Shown: positions 28,477-37,885, counted from the first letter of the stretch. The stretch: DNA of 64,000 nt from Tenacibaculum jejuense (GCF_900198195.1 NZ_LT899436.1:2943001-3007000), one strand, 5' to 3'. Notes: generated by a model not told the origin, from the sequence alone. A program made the numbers and translations.

Positions 28477-28479
28477 TCC

Positions 28480-29613
28480 TTATTTTTTAGCTTCTTGTTT
28501 TGTTTCTGAAAATAATTTCACTGGCATACCCGTGTAAGCTCCAGGAACAGCTTTAGAGACTAATTGTGTTCCATTTTCTAATCCTTTTATAATAACCGTA
28601 TTTTCATTAAAGTGAACAGGATTAATATCTACCAACTCTAATTGATTGTTGTTAACTACATAAACAGCTTTGTTTTCTACCAATAACTTTCTGTTGATTT
28701 CTAAAGCATCTTGAACAGATTTCGTAGCAACACTCGCTTCTAAATACATTCCTTCACGTAAACCTTTTCCTTTTACCTCAATAAAAACCTGAACTGTCTG
28801 TGAAGTTTGATCTATTTTTCCATTAATTCTAGTTACTATTCCTTCCCAAGTTTTTGTCTTTTCAAGATTATATAAAACTACCTTTTTTCCTTTCTCTAAA
28901 AGATCAGCAAAACTTGCACTTACTGACAAAGGAAGTTCCAATACCGAAGTATCAATAAACTCACCCATTTTTTGTCCAGCTCTAACTAAGGTTCCATTAG
29001 TAACCAAAGCTTCAGTTAAAATCCCATTAAAAGGAGCTCTAATATTATACTTTCCTAAACGAACTTCTAAATTTTTAATGTTATAGAACGTCGTGTAAAT
29101 ATTTTTACCTGAAATAAAGTACTTTTCTTTATCCGACTTTGGTTCTGGTAATGGTTTTAAAGTTGAATTAATATCGAAGTTTTTTAAATAAGTATCCCAA
29201 ACTTGGAAAGATTCAGAATAATCTAAACGAATGTCTGGCATTACAGATGCTATTAAATTTTGTAAAGAACTTCTTTGAGATTGAATAGAAGCGTAAAACT
29301 CTTGATTATTTATTTTTAGTAAAGTTTGTCCCTTTTTATATGAAGTTCCAACCCTAAAATCCTTTCCAGCAGTTTGTAAAACTCCTTGAACTTCAGAATA
29401 AATATCTACTTTGTTTTTTGCTATTAAGTTACCGTTTGCCGTAATCTTAACCGGAATTTCTTTATTCTTTACTGAAGTTACAAAAACTGTTTTCTCTACT
29501 TTTGTTACCTTTTTCTTTGGCTTTTTCTTACTATTTTCAAATCGTTTTGATATAATTACTGCTAAGGCTAAGATTAATATCCCTACTCCTACTGATATGA
29601 TTAGTTTTCTCAT
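28480..29613 (-). CDS. RND efflux periplasmic adaptor (membrane fusion protein)
   Basis: The 377-residue adaptor has one N-terminal membrane anchor (IISVGVGILILALAVII). A lipoyl/barrel-sandwich half follows (TANGNLIAKNKVDIYSEVQGVL … VGTSYKKGQTLLKI), then a short helical region, and the second half NIRAPFNGILTEALVTNGTLVRAGQ. It links the inner-membrane pump to the TolC channel. An operator-like palindrome lies just upstream of its ATG, inside the end of marR, so it may be controlled separately from marR as well as from the operon promoter. Confidence 0.9.
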   Translation of the reverse strand: MRKLIISVGVGILILALAVIISKRFENSKKKPKKKVTKVEKTVFVTSVKNKEIPVKITANGNLIAKNKVDIYSEVQGVLQTAGKDFRVGTSYKKGQTLLKINNQEFYASIQSQRSSLQNLIASVMPDIRLDYSESFQVWDTYLKNFDINSTLKPLPEPKSDKEKYFISGKNIYTTFYNIKNLEVRLGKYNIRAPFNGILTEALVTNGTLVRAGQKMGEFIDTSVLELPLSVSASFADLLEKGKKVVLYNLEKTKTWEGIVTRINGKIDQTSQTVQVFIEVKGKGLREGMYLEASVATKSVQDALEINRKLLVENKAVYVVNNNQLELVDINPVHFNENTVIIKGLENGTQLVSKAVPGAYTGMPVKLFSETKQEAKK

Positions 29614-29621
29614 GTTTATAT

Positions 29622-30077
29622 TTAGTTGCTAATACAACTGTTATTGGATTTAGCTATTAAATTTTCTTGTACTTTTCTAATGACTTTGATTGTTGCTTTT
29701 ATCTCTTCTGCTGAAATGTTTTCTTGTAACGACTGTGCAAAACTTTCTATAACTGGTAATGTTTCTTTAAATAATAATTCTCCTTTTTTAGTTAAAAAAA
29801 CATGATTTATTCTCTTATCTAATTTCGATGGAATTCTAGCTACCAAACTCTTTTTCTCCATTGTATTTATTAGCCTGGTAAGCGAAGTTTTATCTCGCCC
29901 AGTTAAAAATGCTAATTCCTGCTGAGGCACACCATCTTTCTCGTCTAATTTCTTCAGCAAAATCCATTGTGTTTTAGTAAGCTTTATATTTTGCTCATGA
30001 AATATATCTTGAATATGATTGTCAATCATTTTCGTTGTTTTACCTAACCAAGGCGCTAATGTATTTTCTAATCCCAT
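29622..30077 (-). CDS. MarR-family transcriptional regulator of the efflux operon
   Basis: The 151-residue winged-helix protein has the MarR core: QWILLKKLDEKDGVPQQELAFLTGRDKTSLTRLINTMEKKSLV, with the recognition helix around DKTSLTRLI, and the wing IPSKLDKRINHVFLTKKGE. Such regulators usually repress a neighbouring pump until a ligand binds. It is the first gene of marR-adaptor-RND-TolC. Two near-identical palindromes flank its coding region, which supports autoregulation. Confidence 0.88.
   Translation of the reverse strand: MGLENTLAPWLGKTTKMIDNHIQDIFHEQNIKLTKTQWILLKKLDEKDGVPQQELAFLTGRDKTSLTRLINTMEKKSLVARIPSKLDKRINHVFLTKKGELLFKETLPVIESFAQSLQENISAEEIKATIKVIRKVQENLIAKSNNSCISN
29625..29638. 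promoter_or_regulatory. Second MarR operator candidate, at the marR/adaptor junction
   Basis: GTTGCTAATACAAC sits inside the last codons of marR, 11 bp before the adaptor ATG at 29613. It is an inverted repeat (GTTG…CAAC) and differs from the site at 30123-30136 only at the two central bases. Confidence 0.55.
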
Positions 30078-30096
30078 AAAAGCTATTTATAAGATG

Positions 30097-30104
30097 CAAA
30101 ATTA
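30097..30104 (-). promoter_or_regulatory. Predicted -7 box for the marR efflux operon
   Basis: CAAAATTA on the plus strand reads TAATTTTG on the minus strand, matching TAnnTTTG, about 20 bp before the marR ATG. The operator at 30123-30136 covers the region where a -33 element would lie. Confidence 0.5.
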
Positions 30105-30122
30105 CGGTTAAGGTTTAATTTA

Positions 30123-30136
30123 GTTGCATATACAAC
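30123..30136. promoter_or_regulatory. First MarR operator candidate, upstream of marR
   Basis: GTTGCATATACAAC is a near-perfect 14-bp palindrome of the form common for MarR sites. It is placed just upstream of the predicted -7 box, where a bound dimer would block RNA polymerase. Confidence 0.6.
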
Positions 30137-30164
30137 AAGTTAACTTTCTGTTAAAAAAAGACAT

Positions 30165-30193
30165 AAAAAAACCTGAAGATTGCTCTTCAGGTT
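30165..30193 (-). terminator. Terminator of carB
   Basis: AACCTGAAGA (30170-30179), loop TTGC and TCTTCAGGTT (30184-30193) form a 10-bp stem. On the minus strand it is followed by a run of T residues. Confidence 0.9.
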
Positions 30194-30218
30194 CATATTA
30201 TAATTTACACATAAGTAA

Positions 30219-33071
30219 TTATTTACTTAAATACATTTTTCTTCTAGAATATAAGTCATAGAAATCATCGTCTCTTAAACTATCGATGAATAAGATACTT
30301 TCTCCTGTACTCTTCATCTCTGGTCCCAGTTTCTTGTTAACGTTAGGGAATTTGTTAAATGAGAATACTGGCTGTTTGATTGCATACCCTTCCAACTGCG
30401 GATTAAAATCAAAATCAGTAACCTTTTTATCTCCTAACATTACTTTAGTTGCATAGTTAACATATGGTTCTTTGTATGCCTTAGCAATGAATGGAACCGT
30501 ACGAGAAGCTCTTGGATTTGCCTCAATGATGTATACTTTATCGTCTTTAATTGCAAACTGAATATTGATTAAACCTACAGTGTTTAATTCTAAAGCGATT
30601 TTCTTAGTATACTCTCTAATTTGCTCCATTACTAACTCTCCTAAGTTAAATGGAGGTAATGTTGCATTTGAGTCTCCAGAGTGAATTCCACATGGTTCAA
30701 TGTGCTCCATAATCCCGATGATATACACATTTTCTCCATCACAAATTGCATCAGCTTCTGCTTCAATTGCTCCTTCTAAATAGTGATCTAATAATAATTT
30801 GTTATTTGGAATCTTACGTAATAAATCTACTACGTGCTCTAATAACTCTTCTTTATTGATTACAATCTTCATTCCTTGACCTCCTAATACATATGAAGGA
30901 CGAACTAAGATTGGGAAATCTAACTCATCAGCTAAAGCTAAAGCTTCATCAGCATTAGTTGCTACACCAAATCTTGGATAAGGAATATTGTTTTCTTTTA
31001 ATAATGTTGAGAAGCTTCCTCTATCTTCTGCTAAATCTAAAGATTTATAGCTTGTTCCGATAATTGGAATTCCGTAACGATCTAACTTCTCAGCTAATTT
31101 TAAAGCTGTTTGTCCACCTAACTGAACAATTACACCTTCTGGTTTCTCATGTTTAATGATATCGTAGATATGCTCCCAGAAAACAGGCTCGAAATATAAC
31201 TTATCAGCTGTATCAAAATCTGTAGAAACAGTTTCTGGATTACAGTTAATCATTATTGTTTCGTAACCAGCTTCTTTTGCTGCATAAACTCCGTGAACAC
31301 AACAGTAATCGAATTCAATACCTTGACCAATACGGTTTGGTCCAGAACCTAAAACGATAATCTTTTTCTTGTCAGATACTTTACTCTCATTTGCTACATA
31401 ACGTTCTCCATCAGCAGTTTCAATCTCTTGCTCGAATGTTGAATAGTAGTAAGGAGTTTGTGCTTTAAACTCAGCAGCACAAGTATCAACTAATTTATAA
31501 ACACGTTTTATTTTATACTCTTCACGCTTCTTGTATACTTCACTTTCTAAACAGTTTAACATATGAGCGATCTGACGATCTCCATATCCTTTTTGTTTAG
31601 CTTCAAGTAATAACTCTCTATCTAAAGTATCAATTGTATAAGTAGAAATTTCCTTCTCTAAGTGGAATAACTCTTCGTATTGTTTTAAATACCACATGTC
31701 AATCTTAGTGATATCATAAATCTTACTTAAAGGAATTCCCATTGCAATAGCATCGTAAATTGCAAAAACACGATCCCAACTTGCGTGAGTTAATTTATCT
31801 ATTACTTGGTTATAATCTTTATATCCTTTTCCGTCTGCTCCTAAACCGTTACGCTTAATCTCTAAAGATTGAGTTGCTTTGTGTAACGCTTCTTGGAACG
31901 AACGTCCAATTCCCATTACTTCTCCTACTGCTTTCATTTGTAATCCTAGAGTTCTATCAGAACCTTCGAACTTATCGAAGTTCCAACGAGGAATTTTTAC
32001 GATTACATAATCTAAAGTTGGTTCAAATAATGCAGAAGTAGATTTTGTAATTTGATTATCTAATTCATCTAAAGTATAACCGATAGCTAATTTAGAAGCG
32101 ATTTTTGCAATTGGATATCCTGTTGCCTTACTTGCTAAAGCAGAAGAACGAGATACACGTGGATTAATTTCAATTGCAATGATATCTTCTTTCTCATCTG
32201 GAGAAACTGCGAACTGAACATTACATCCACCAGCAAATTCACCAATACTGCGCATCATTTTAATTGCCATGTCACGCATTTTCTGATATGTTTTATCAGA
32301 TAACGTCATTGCTGGAGCAACAGTAATTGAATCACCAGTATGAATTCCCATTGGATCCATATTTTCGATAGAACAGATAATAACAACATTGTCGTTATCA
32401 TCACGAAGTAATTCTAACTCATATTCTTTCCATCCCATCATGGCTTTATCAATCATAACTTCGTGGATTGGAGAAATCTCTAAACCTCTAGTTAATGATT
32501 TTTCAAACTCTTCTTCGTTATATACGATAGAAGCTCCTGCTCCACCTAATGTAAACGATGCTCTAATACATAATGGAAAACCAAACTCTTGAGCAATTTC
32601 TTTACCTTTTAAATATGAAGTAGCTGTAGCTTGTGGTGCCATCGGTACATCGATAGTTCCCATTAACTCTCTAAACTTTTCTCTATCTTCTGTAATATTA
32701 ATAGCATCAATATCTACTCCGATAATCTCTACTCCAAAATCTTCCCAAATACCTTTTTCGTCAGCCTCGATACATAAGTTTAATGCTGTTTGACCTCCCA
32801 TAGTTGGTAAAACTGCATCTATTTGTGGGTGTTCTTTTAAAATTTTGATTATAGAACGAGTATTAAGAGGCAATAAGTAAACGTGATCCGCCATTGAAGG
32901 ATCAGTCATTATCGTTGCTGGATTAGAATTGATTAATATCGTTTCAATTCCATCTTCTCGTAATGAACGTAATGCTTGCGACCCTGAATAGTCAAATTCA
33001 CACGCTTGTCCGATTACAATCGGTCCAGATCCAATAATTAAAATCGATTTTAGTTCTTCTCTCTTAGGCAT
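30219..33071 (-). CDS. carB: Carbamoyl-phosphate synthase large subunit, short form without MGS domain
   Basis: The 950-residue CarB uses two ATP and ammonia from CarA to make carbamoyl phosphate for pyrimidines and arginine. Both ATP-grasp halves are complete: GSGPIVIGQACEFDYSGSQA … FTLGGAGASI and GSGPNRIGQGIEFDYCCVH … YVLGGQGMKIVI, with MDPMGIHTGDSI and IEPCGIHSGDSNA. The E. coli protein has about 1073 residues. The missing stretch is the C-terminal allosteric MGS-like domain: this protein stops at SRRKMYLSK, just where that domain would begin. A natural terminator follows, so I read this as the native flavobacterial form rather than a truncation. carA is not adjacent. Confidence 0.94.
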   Translation of the reverse strand: MPKREELKSILIIGSGPIVIGQACEFDYSGSQALRSLREDGIETILINSNPATIMTDPSMADHVYLLPLNTRSIIKILKEHPQIDAVLPTMGGQTALNLCIEADEKGIWEDFGVEIIGVDIDAINITEDREKFRELMGTIDVPMAPQATATSYLKGKEIAQEFGFPLCIRASFTLGGAGASIVYNEEEFEKSLTRGLEISPIHEVMIDKAMMGWKEYELELLRDDNDNVVIICSIENMDPMGIHTGDSITVAPAMTLSDKTYQKMRDMAIKMMRSIGEFAGGCNVQFAVSPDEKEDIIAIEINPRVSRSSALASKATGYPIAKIASKLAIGYTLDELDNQITKSTSALFEPTLDYVIVKIPRWNFDKFEGSDRTLGLQMKAVGEVMGIGRSFQEALHKATQSLEIKRNGLGADGKGYKDYNQVIDKLTHASWDRVFAIYDAIAMGIPLSKIYDITKIDMWYLKQYEELFHLEKEISTYTIDTLDRELLLEAKQKGYGDRQIAHMLNCLESEVYKKREEYKIKRVYKLVDTCAAEFKAQTPYYYSTFEQEIETADGERYVANESKVSDKKKIIVLGSGPNRIGQGIEFDYCCVHGVYAAKEAGYETIMINCNPETVSTDFDTADKLYFEPVFWEHIYDIIKHEKPEGVIVQLGGQTALKLAEKLDRYGIPIIGTSYKSLDLAEDRGSFSTLLKENNIPYPRFGVATNADEALALADELDFPILVRPSYVLGGQGMKIVINKEELLEHVVDLLRKIPNNKLLLDHYLEGAIEAEADAICDGENVYIIGIMEHIEPCGIHSGDSNATLPPFNLGELVMEQIREYTKKIALELNTVGLINIQFAIKDDKVYIIEANPRASRTVPFIAKAYKEPYVNYATKVMLGDKKVTDFDFNPQLEGYAIKQPVFSFNKFPNVNKKLGPEMKSTGESILFIDSLRDDDFYDLYSRRKMYLSK

Positions 33072-33119
33072 TTGTGTTGTATTGTGTTGTTTATGTAAAA
33101 ATATAAAATTGATTAGGTA

Positions 33120-33153
33120 TAAAAAAAGGTGTTACTAATAAAAAGTAACACCT
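33120..33153 (-). terminator. Terminator of rpmH
   Basis: AGGTGTTACT (33127-33136) pairs with AGTAACACCT (33144-33153). On the minus strand it is followed by at least seven T residues, 23 bp after the rpmH stop. Confidence 0.9.
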
Positions 33154-33175
33154 CTATATAATTGAATAACAATCA

Positions 33176-33337
33176 TTATTTCTTTGGTCTCGTTTCAGAT
33201 GAAACTGATAATTTTTTTCTTCCTTTTGCTCTTCTTCTAGCTAATACTTTTCTACCATTAGCAGAAGCCATTCTTTCGCGGAAACCGTGTTTGTTTCTTC
33301 TCTTTCTCTTTGATGGTTGGTAGGTTCTCTTACTCAT
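33176..33337 (-). CDS. rpmH: 50S ribosomal protein L34
   Basis: A 53-residue reading frame from the ATG at 33337 encodes a very basic protein starting [20 protein letters not shown]. It continues [19 protein letters not shown] and ends [13 protein letters not shown]. This is the complete L34 consensus, with the small flavobacterial C-terminal extension. L34 is a small structural protein of the large ribosomal subunit. It has its own strong promoter upstream and a strong terminator downstream, so it is a single-gene unit. It diverges from pyrG and is followed on the same strand by carB. Confidence 0.97.
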   Translation of the reverse strand: MSKRTYQPSKRKRRNKHGFRERMASANGRKVLARRRAKGRKKLSVSSETRPKK

Positions 33338-33408
33338 TTTAAATAAATCTTAAAATTTTTCTAAACTTATCTTTTGCTAATAGTAAATTCGACTGCTAAA
33401 AGCGTGGG

Positions 33409-33438
33409 CAAATATACAACAGTTTTTCATTTTGACAA
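33409..33438 (-). promoter_or_regulatory. Promoter of rpmH
   Basis: On the minus strand TTG (33438-33436), 19 bp and TATATTTG (33416-33409) form a full consensus promoter, about 70 bp before the rpmH ATG. Confidence 0.65.
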
Positions 33439-33507
33439 GTCTTAAAAAGTTTTTTTTTAGAATATTTTTTTTGGAGTGATTTTCACACATTTTTTTACAC
33501 TTTTTGG

Positions 33508-33537
33508 TTGCAAAATCTATCATTGTTATTACTTTTG
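33508..33537 (+). promoter_or_regulatory. Promoter of pyrG
   Basis: TTG (33508-33510), 19 bp and TACTTTTG (33530-33537) form a full consensus promoter. The pyrG ATG follows 17 bp later, so the leader is very short. Confidence 0.68.
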
Positions 33538-33548
33538 CCCAAACCTAA

Positions 33549-35168
<1,620 letters not shown>

Positions 35169-35189
35169 TTTCTTAATTATATACATGTA

Positions 35190-35219
35190 AAAGCATCAAC
35201 AATAGTTGGTGCTTTTTTT
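35190..35219 (+). terminator. Terminator of pyrG
   Basis: AAGCATCAAC and GTTGGTGCTT form a 10-bp stem (one G-T pair) followed by a T-run, 21 bp after the pyrG stop. Confidence 0.87.
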
Positions 35220-35257
35220 ATCTCCAAATGCGTTATCTTTAATTTTATTTTCTCTCA

Positions 35258-35872
35258 ATGGAAAATTTAGCACAACATATTCAACCCTATTTTTCGATTA
35301 CCAAAGAAGATTTTTCTAGTATAGAACATTTGTTTGAAGCTGAAAAGATTTTAAAAGGTGATTTCTTTATCAGGAAAGAACAGTACTGTGAAAAAATGAG
35401 TTTTATTCAGCAAGGTTATGTGCGTGTTTATGCAAATTCAAAAGATAAAGAAATAACACAATGGATAGCGACTAAGGGTTATTTCATAACCGATTTGTAT
35501 AGCTTTATTTTTGATCAAAGAGCGCGTTGGAACATACAAACATTAACTGATTGTTATTTATTTACCATATCTAAAGAAAACTATAAGAAACTATCTGAAA
35601 TCCTTCCTAACTGGCACAATTTGGAGAAAAAGTTTATTGCAAATTGTTTTGCTACACTTGAAGATCGCGTTTTTGATCATTTATCATTAAATACCGAAGA
35701 ACGTTATTTAAAATTCTTTCATCAAAACAAAGGTTTATTTAATGAAGTTCCCTTACAGTTTTTAGCTTCTATGCTTGGAATGACTCCTGAAACTTTAAGT
35801 AGAATTCGTAAAAAATTTAAGGTAACTATTTACAAGTTTACACTAAATAAAAAATTAGCCCGATTATTTTAA
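35258..35872 (+). CDS. Crp/Fnr-family regulator whose C-terminus was rewritten by an insertion element
   Basis: The 204-residue protein has an N-terminal cyclic-nucleotide-binding-type barrel (FFIRKEQYCEKMSFIQQGYVRVY) and a C-terminal helix-turn-helix (LQFLASMLGMTPETLSRIRKKF). The recognition helix carries E178, S181 and R182 in the E-x-x-S-R pattern that E. coli FNR uses to read TTGAT. There is no N-terminal cysteine cluster, so it is not an oxygen-sensing Fe-S FNR. The last 16 residues (from K188) are read from codons that include the left end of an IS1595-family element starting at 35821. Removing the element gives an ending …RIRKKFNS. The DNA-binding helix is intact, so the protein may still work. 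Confidence 0.88.
   Translation: MENLAQHIQPYFSITKEDFSSIEHLFEAEKILKGDFFIRKEQYCEKMSFIQQGYVRVYANSKDKEITQWIATKGYFITDLYSFIFDQRARWNIQTLTDCYLFTISKENYKKLSEILPNWHNLEKKFIANCFATLEDRVFDHLSLNTEERYLKFFHQNKGLFNEVPLQFLASMLGMTPETLSRIRKKFKVTIYKFTLNKKLARLF
35813..35820. repeat. Left target-site duplication of the IS element
   Basis: AAATTTAA directly precedes the left terminal repeat. An identical copy follows the right end at 37875-37882. Eight base pairs is the usual duplication for IS1595-family elements. Confidence 0.9.
35821..35845 (+). repeat. Left terminal inverted repeat of the IS element
   Basis: Reading inward it starts GGTAACTAT and ends TTTACACTA. Some 22 of 25 positions match the right end. Confidence 0.9.
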
Positions 35873-35886
35873 TTTCGGGCTTTTTA
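35857..35886. terminator. Hairpin terminator inside the left end of the IS element
   Basis: AGCCCGA (35857-35863) pairs with TCGGGCT (35875-35881), with T-runs on both sides. It ends the P63C gene on the minus strand and also the rewritten regulator gene on the plus strand. Confidence 0.8.
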
Positions 35887-35890
35887 ATTT

Positions 35891-36880
35891 TTAATCTTCT
35901 TTAGGGTTGTAATCTAACCCTTTTTTAAGTTTTCGATTGAAATCCGATAAAGTGTTTTTTTCTATAGGTTCTATTGTATGACCTTTTTCGTCAAAATTAA
36001 AAGGTAACTCCATTTGACCACTTTGTCTTAACTTTAATCTTTCAAATTGTTCCCACATATGTTTCATGTTGTCAGATAATTGAAACAATGTAACTATTTG
36101 GTTTATTTGTGCGGTTAAATGTGGGTTTCCAATATCATCTGTTAAAAGTTGATGAAATCTAGCAGTTTTATTTCCTTTGTTACTTTTAGGCACATTCTTT
36201 TCTAGTTCATTTAAAACACCTTTAGGTAATTGTTCATAAACTAATTTCTTAGTCCAAGTACCTATAACTCCTGGTCTTTTTTTAATTCCATTAACAGTAA
36301 AATCCCATTCATTTAATCTAAAAAGCTCTTTATAAAATATATCAGGAAATCTTTTTTGCCAAGGTAATAATTCTTCACTTATATATTGCTTTAAAATTTT
36401 TTGTAACTCGTCTTTTTCCCTTTCGTATTGATAACCTGTAGCCTCATCAACTAAAGATGTTATACTTATCTTTAAAAAAGCTTTTACTAAAATATCACTT
36501 TGAATACCTATATGCTTTTGATTAGGCTTTAGTATATTTTTATGGTAAGCAACGGAGAATAAATGAGCCACTTGCGGAAGTAATTCTGCTCTATATCCAA
36601 TGCTATCATTTCCGTTTAAATCAGTAAATAAAATAGGTTTTGAATTCTCTAAAATTTCCTCTGTTAATAAGGGTTTAAGGTTATTTGCACTTAAAAATAT
36701 AGGTGTTTTGAATTCATCGTCATATTGCCTACCTCCTTTAGCTTTTCCTGTTCTACCTATAGCTTTTAAAAAACCTATTCTACTTAATACCCTCTCTCCG
36801 TCTGGAAGATTGTATGCAGATATGTTAAAATCATTTAAGACAAGGTTTCCCTCGTGTGTGGCTTTCAATTTCTTATCCAT
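35891..36880 (-). CDS. P63C-domain protein, passenger gene of the IS element
   Basis: The 329-residue protein starts at the ATG at 36880, inside the 3' end of the transposase gene. I recognise it as a P63C-domain protein. The N-terminal part has VLSRIGFLKAIGRTGKAKGG and FLSANNLKPLL. The P63C core follows around residue 145 (LVDEATGYQYEREKDELQKI), then LLPWQKRFPDIFYKELFRLNEWDF. Relatives occur in phages and mobile regions; no molecular activity is established. It lacks a helix-turn-helix or nuclease motif that I can see. Its position between transposase and left terminal repeat makes it a true passenger that moves with the element. Confidence 0.82.
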   Translation of the reverse strand: MDKKLKATHEGNLVLNDFNISAYNLPDGERVLSRIGFLKAIGRTGKAKGGRQYDDEFKTPIFLSANNLKPLLTEEILENSKPILFTDLNGNDSIGYRAELLPQVAHLFSVAYHKNILKPNQKHIGIQSDILVKAFLKISITSLVDEATGYQYEREKDELQKILKQYISEELLPWQKRFPDIFYKELFRLNEWDFTVNGIKKRPGVIGTWTKKLVYEQLPKGVLNELEKNVPKSNKGNKTARFHQLLTDDIGNPHLTAQINQIVTLFQLSDNMKHMWEQFERLKLRQSGQMELPFNFDEKGHTIEPIEKNTLSDFNRKLKKGLDYNPKED

Positions 36881-37790
36881 TTATCAACTCTTTATATGTT
36901 ATTCTATTTTCTATATTTGAAAGTAAAAGATTAAACCTATTGCTTTCTGTTCCTTTTCTTGTGTTATATCTAAAAACAAACTCGTCAACATACATTTGTA
37001 AATGCTTCTTAGATGTAAAATGATAAATTCCAATGATACCACGTTTTAAAAGAGACCAAAAACCCTCAATTGTGTTAGTATGAATTCTACCATTAACATA
37101 TTCTTTTTGATTATGTTTTACGATGCTATGGTCGTAAATACGGTTTACACCTTTATAACCTAACCATTCGTCAGAATACAATTTAGCACTTTCTTTTACA
37201 TTTCTGATTATTTCAGATGTTAACGTTTCTGATTTTACGTTTTCTACGGTTCTAGCTGTTAATTTACCTTTTCTTTCTACCATACCCACTACAGCTGTTT
37301 TATCCTTAGAACTTCTTCCTTGTGAGTTTTTAACCTTTTTATTGGAGTGTCTATTCTTATTTTTACCACCTACATAAGTTTCATCTACTTCAACTTCATT
37401 ATCTAATTGAGTATCGTTATCAATACCAAAACAGTTTCTTATTCTTTGTAGCATAAACCAAGCTGATTTTTGAGTAATATCTAAATCACGCCCTAACTGT
37501 AGAGAAGAAATACCTTTTTTATGTGAAGTTACTAACCAAATAGCTAAAAACCACTTTTGCAATGGCATTTTAGTATTGTCGAATATAGTTTGTGTTCTTA
37601 CATTGAAGTATTTACCTGTGTTTTTACACTTGTATTTATTACCCTTGCAATTATAGACTTTACTTGAAGAATCAAAAGGACTTACAACATTACCATTCCA
37701 ACGTAACTTTTCTAAATGGTCAATACAAGTTTGCTCATTTGGGAAAGTATTAAGTAAGTCTAATATCGATTTGAAGTCCTTGTTAATCAT
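36873..37790 (-). CDS. IS1595-family DDE transposase (ISXO2-like)
   Basis: I choose the ATG at 37790 (MINKDFKSILDLL), as the only upstream alternative is a TTG eight codons earlier. The 305-residue enzyme has the ISXO2-like catalytic triad: D136 in EVDETYVGGK, D207 in LYSDEWLGY and E242 in HTNTIEGFWSLLKRG. The N-terminal zinc-ribbon region of the family is degenerate here (VVSPFDSSSKVYNCKG, YKCKNTGKYF), having lost two of the usual cysteines; I believe this is a feature of a Bacteroidota subgroup. The LTARTVENVKSETL segment is also typical. All catalytic residues are present, so it is likely active. Confidence 0.93.
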   Translation of the reverse strand: MINKDFKSILDLLNTFPNEQTCIDHLEKLRWNGNVVSPFDSSSKVYNCKGNKYKCKNTGKYFNVRTQTIFDNTKMPLQKWFLAIWLVTSHKKGISSLQLGRDLDITQKSAWFMLQRIRNCFGIDNDTQLDNEVEVDETYVGGKNKNRHSNKKVKNSQGRSSKDKTAVVGMVERKGKLTARTVENVKSETLTSEIIRNVKESAKLYSDEWLGYKGVNRIYDHSIVKHNQKEYVNGRIHTNTIEGFWSLLKRGIIGIYHFTSKKHLQMYVDEFVFRYNTRKGTESNRFNLLLSNIENRITYKELING

Positions 37791-37811
37791 TGTACTATCT
37801 TTTTGACAACA

Positions 37812-37842
37812 CAAATATAGAAGTTCATTACACTAAAACCAA
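37812..37842 (-). promoter_or_regulatory. Promoter of the transposase-P63C operon
   Basis: On the minus strand a TTG at 37842-37840, 20 bp and TATATTTG at 37819-37812 precede the transposase ATG by about 22 bp. The spacer holds an inverted copy of the terminal-repeat core (TTACACTA at 37828-37835), a possible transposase-binding site for autoregulation. Confidence 0.6.
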
Positions 37843-37849
37843 ATTAATC

Positions 37850-37874
37850 TAGTGTAAAATTATATATAGTTACC
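37850..37874 (-). repeat. Right terminal inverted repeat of the IS element
   Basis: On the minus strand it begins GGTAACTAT at 37874 and ends TTTACACTA at 37850. It is the inverted partner of 35821-35845. Confidence 0.9.
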
Positions 37875-37882
37875 AAATTTAA
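37875..37882. repeat. Right target-site duplication of the IS element
   Basis: AAATTTAA, identical to 35813-35820, directly after the right terminal repeat. Confidence 0.9.
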
Positions 37883-37885
37883 TTC

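Larger units (their letters stand above)
35821..37874 (-). mobile_element. IS1595-family insertion element with P63C-domain passenger gene, complete
   Basis: The element is 2054 bp long. Its ends are imperfect inverted repeats of about 25 bp, both starting GGTAACTAT and ending TTTACACTA with three internal differences (left 35821-35845, right 37850-37874 on the opposite strand). Perfect 8-bp direct repeats AAATTTAA flank it at 35813-35820 and 37875-37882. Inside, on the minus strand, are the DDE transposase and, overlapping it by 8 bp, a P63C-domain gene. A promoter near the right end and a hairpin near the left end enclose both. The intact reading frames, intact ends and perfect duplication suggest a recent, possibly still mobile copy. 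It sits in the last codons of the Crp/Fnr-family gene. Confidence 0.93.

Noticed and set aside
30219..33071. carB as a truncated pseudogene, because it is about 120 residues shorter than the E. coli protein
   Set aside because: Both ATP-grasp halves are complete, the end falls at a domain border, and a clean terminator follows, which fits a native short form.
35258..35872. An oxygen-sensing Fe-S FNR
   Set aside because: The DNA-recognition helix is FNR-like, but the N-terminal cysteine cluster needed for the iron-sulfur centre is absent.
35838..37835. Direct repeat TTACACTA at 35838-35845 and 37828-37835 as the target duplication of the IS element
   Set aside because: It is 8 bp, but the sequences inside it show no inverted-repeat match. 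The better solution lies further out: matched ends from GGTAACTAT inward and AAATTTAA duplications. The TTACACTA copies are part of the terminal and sub-terminal repeats.
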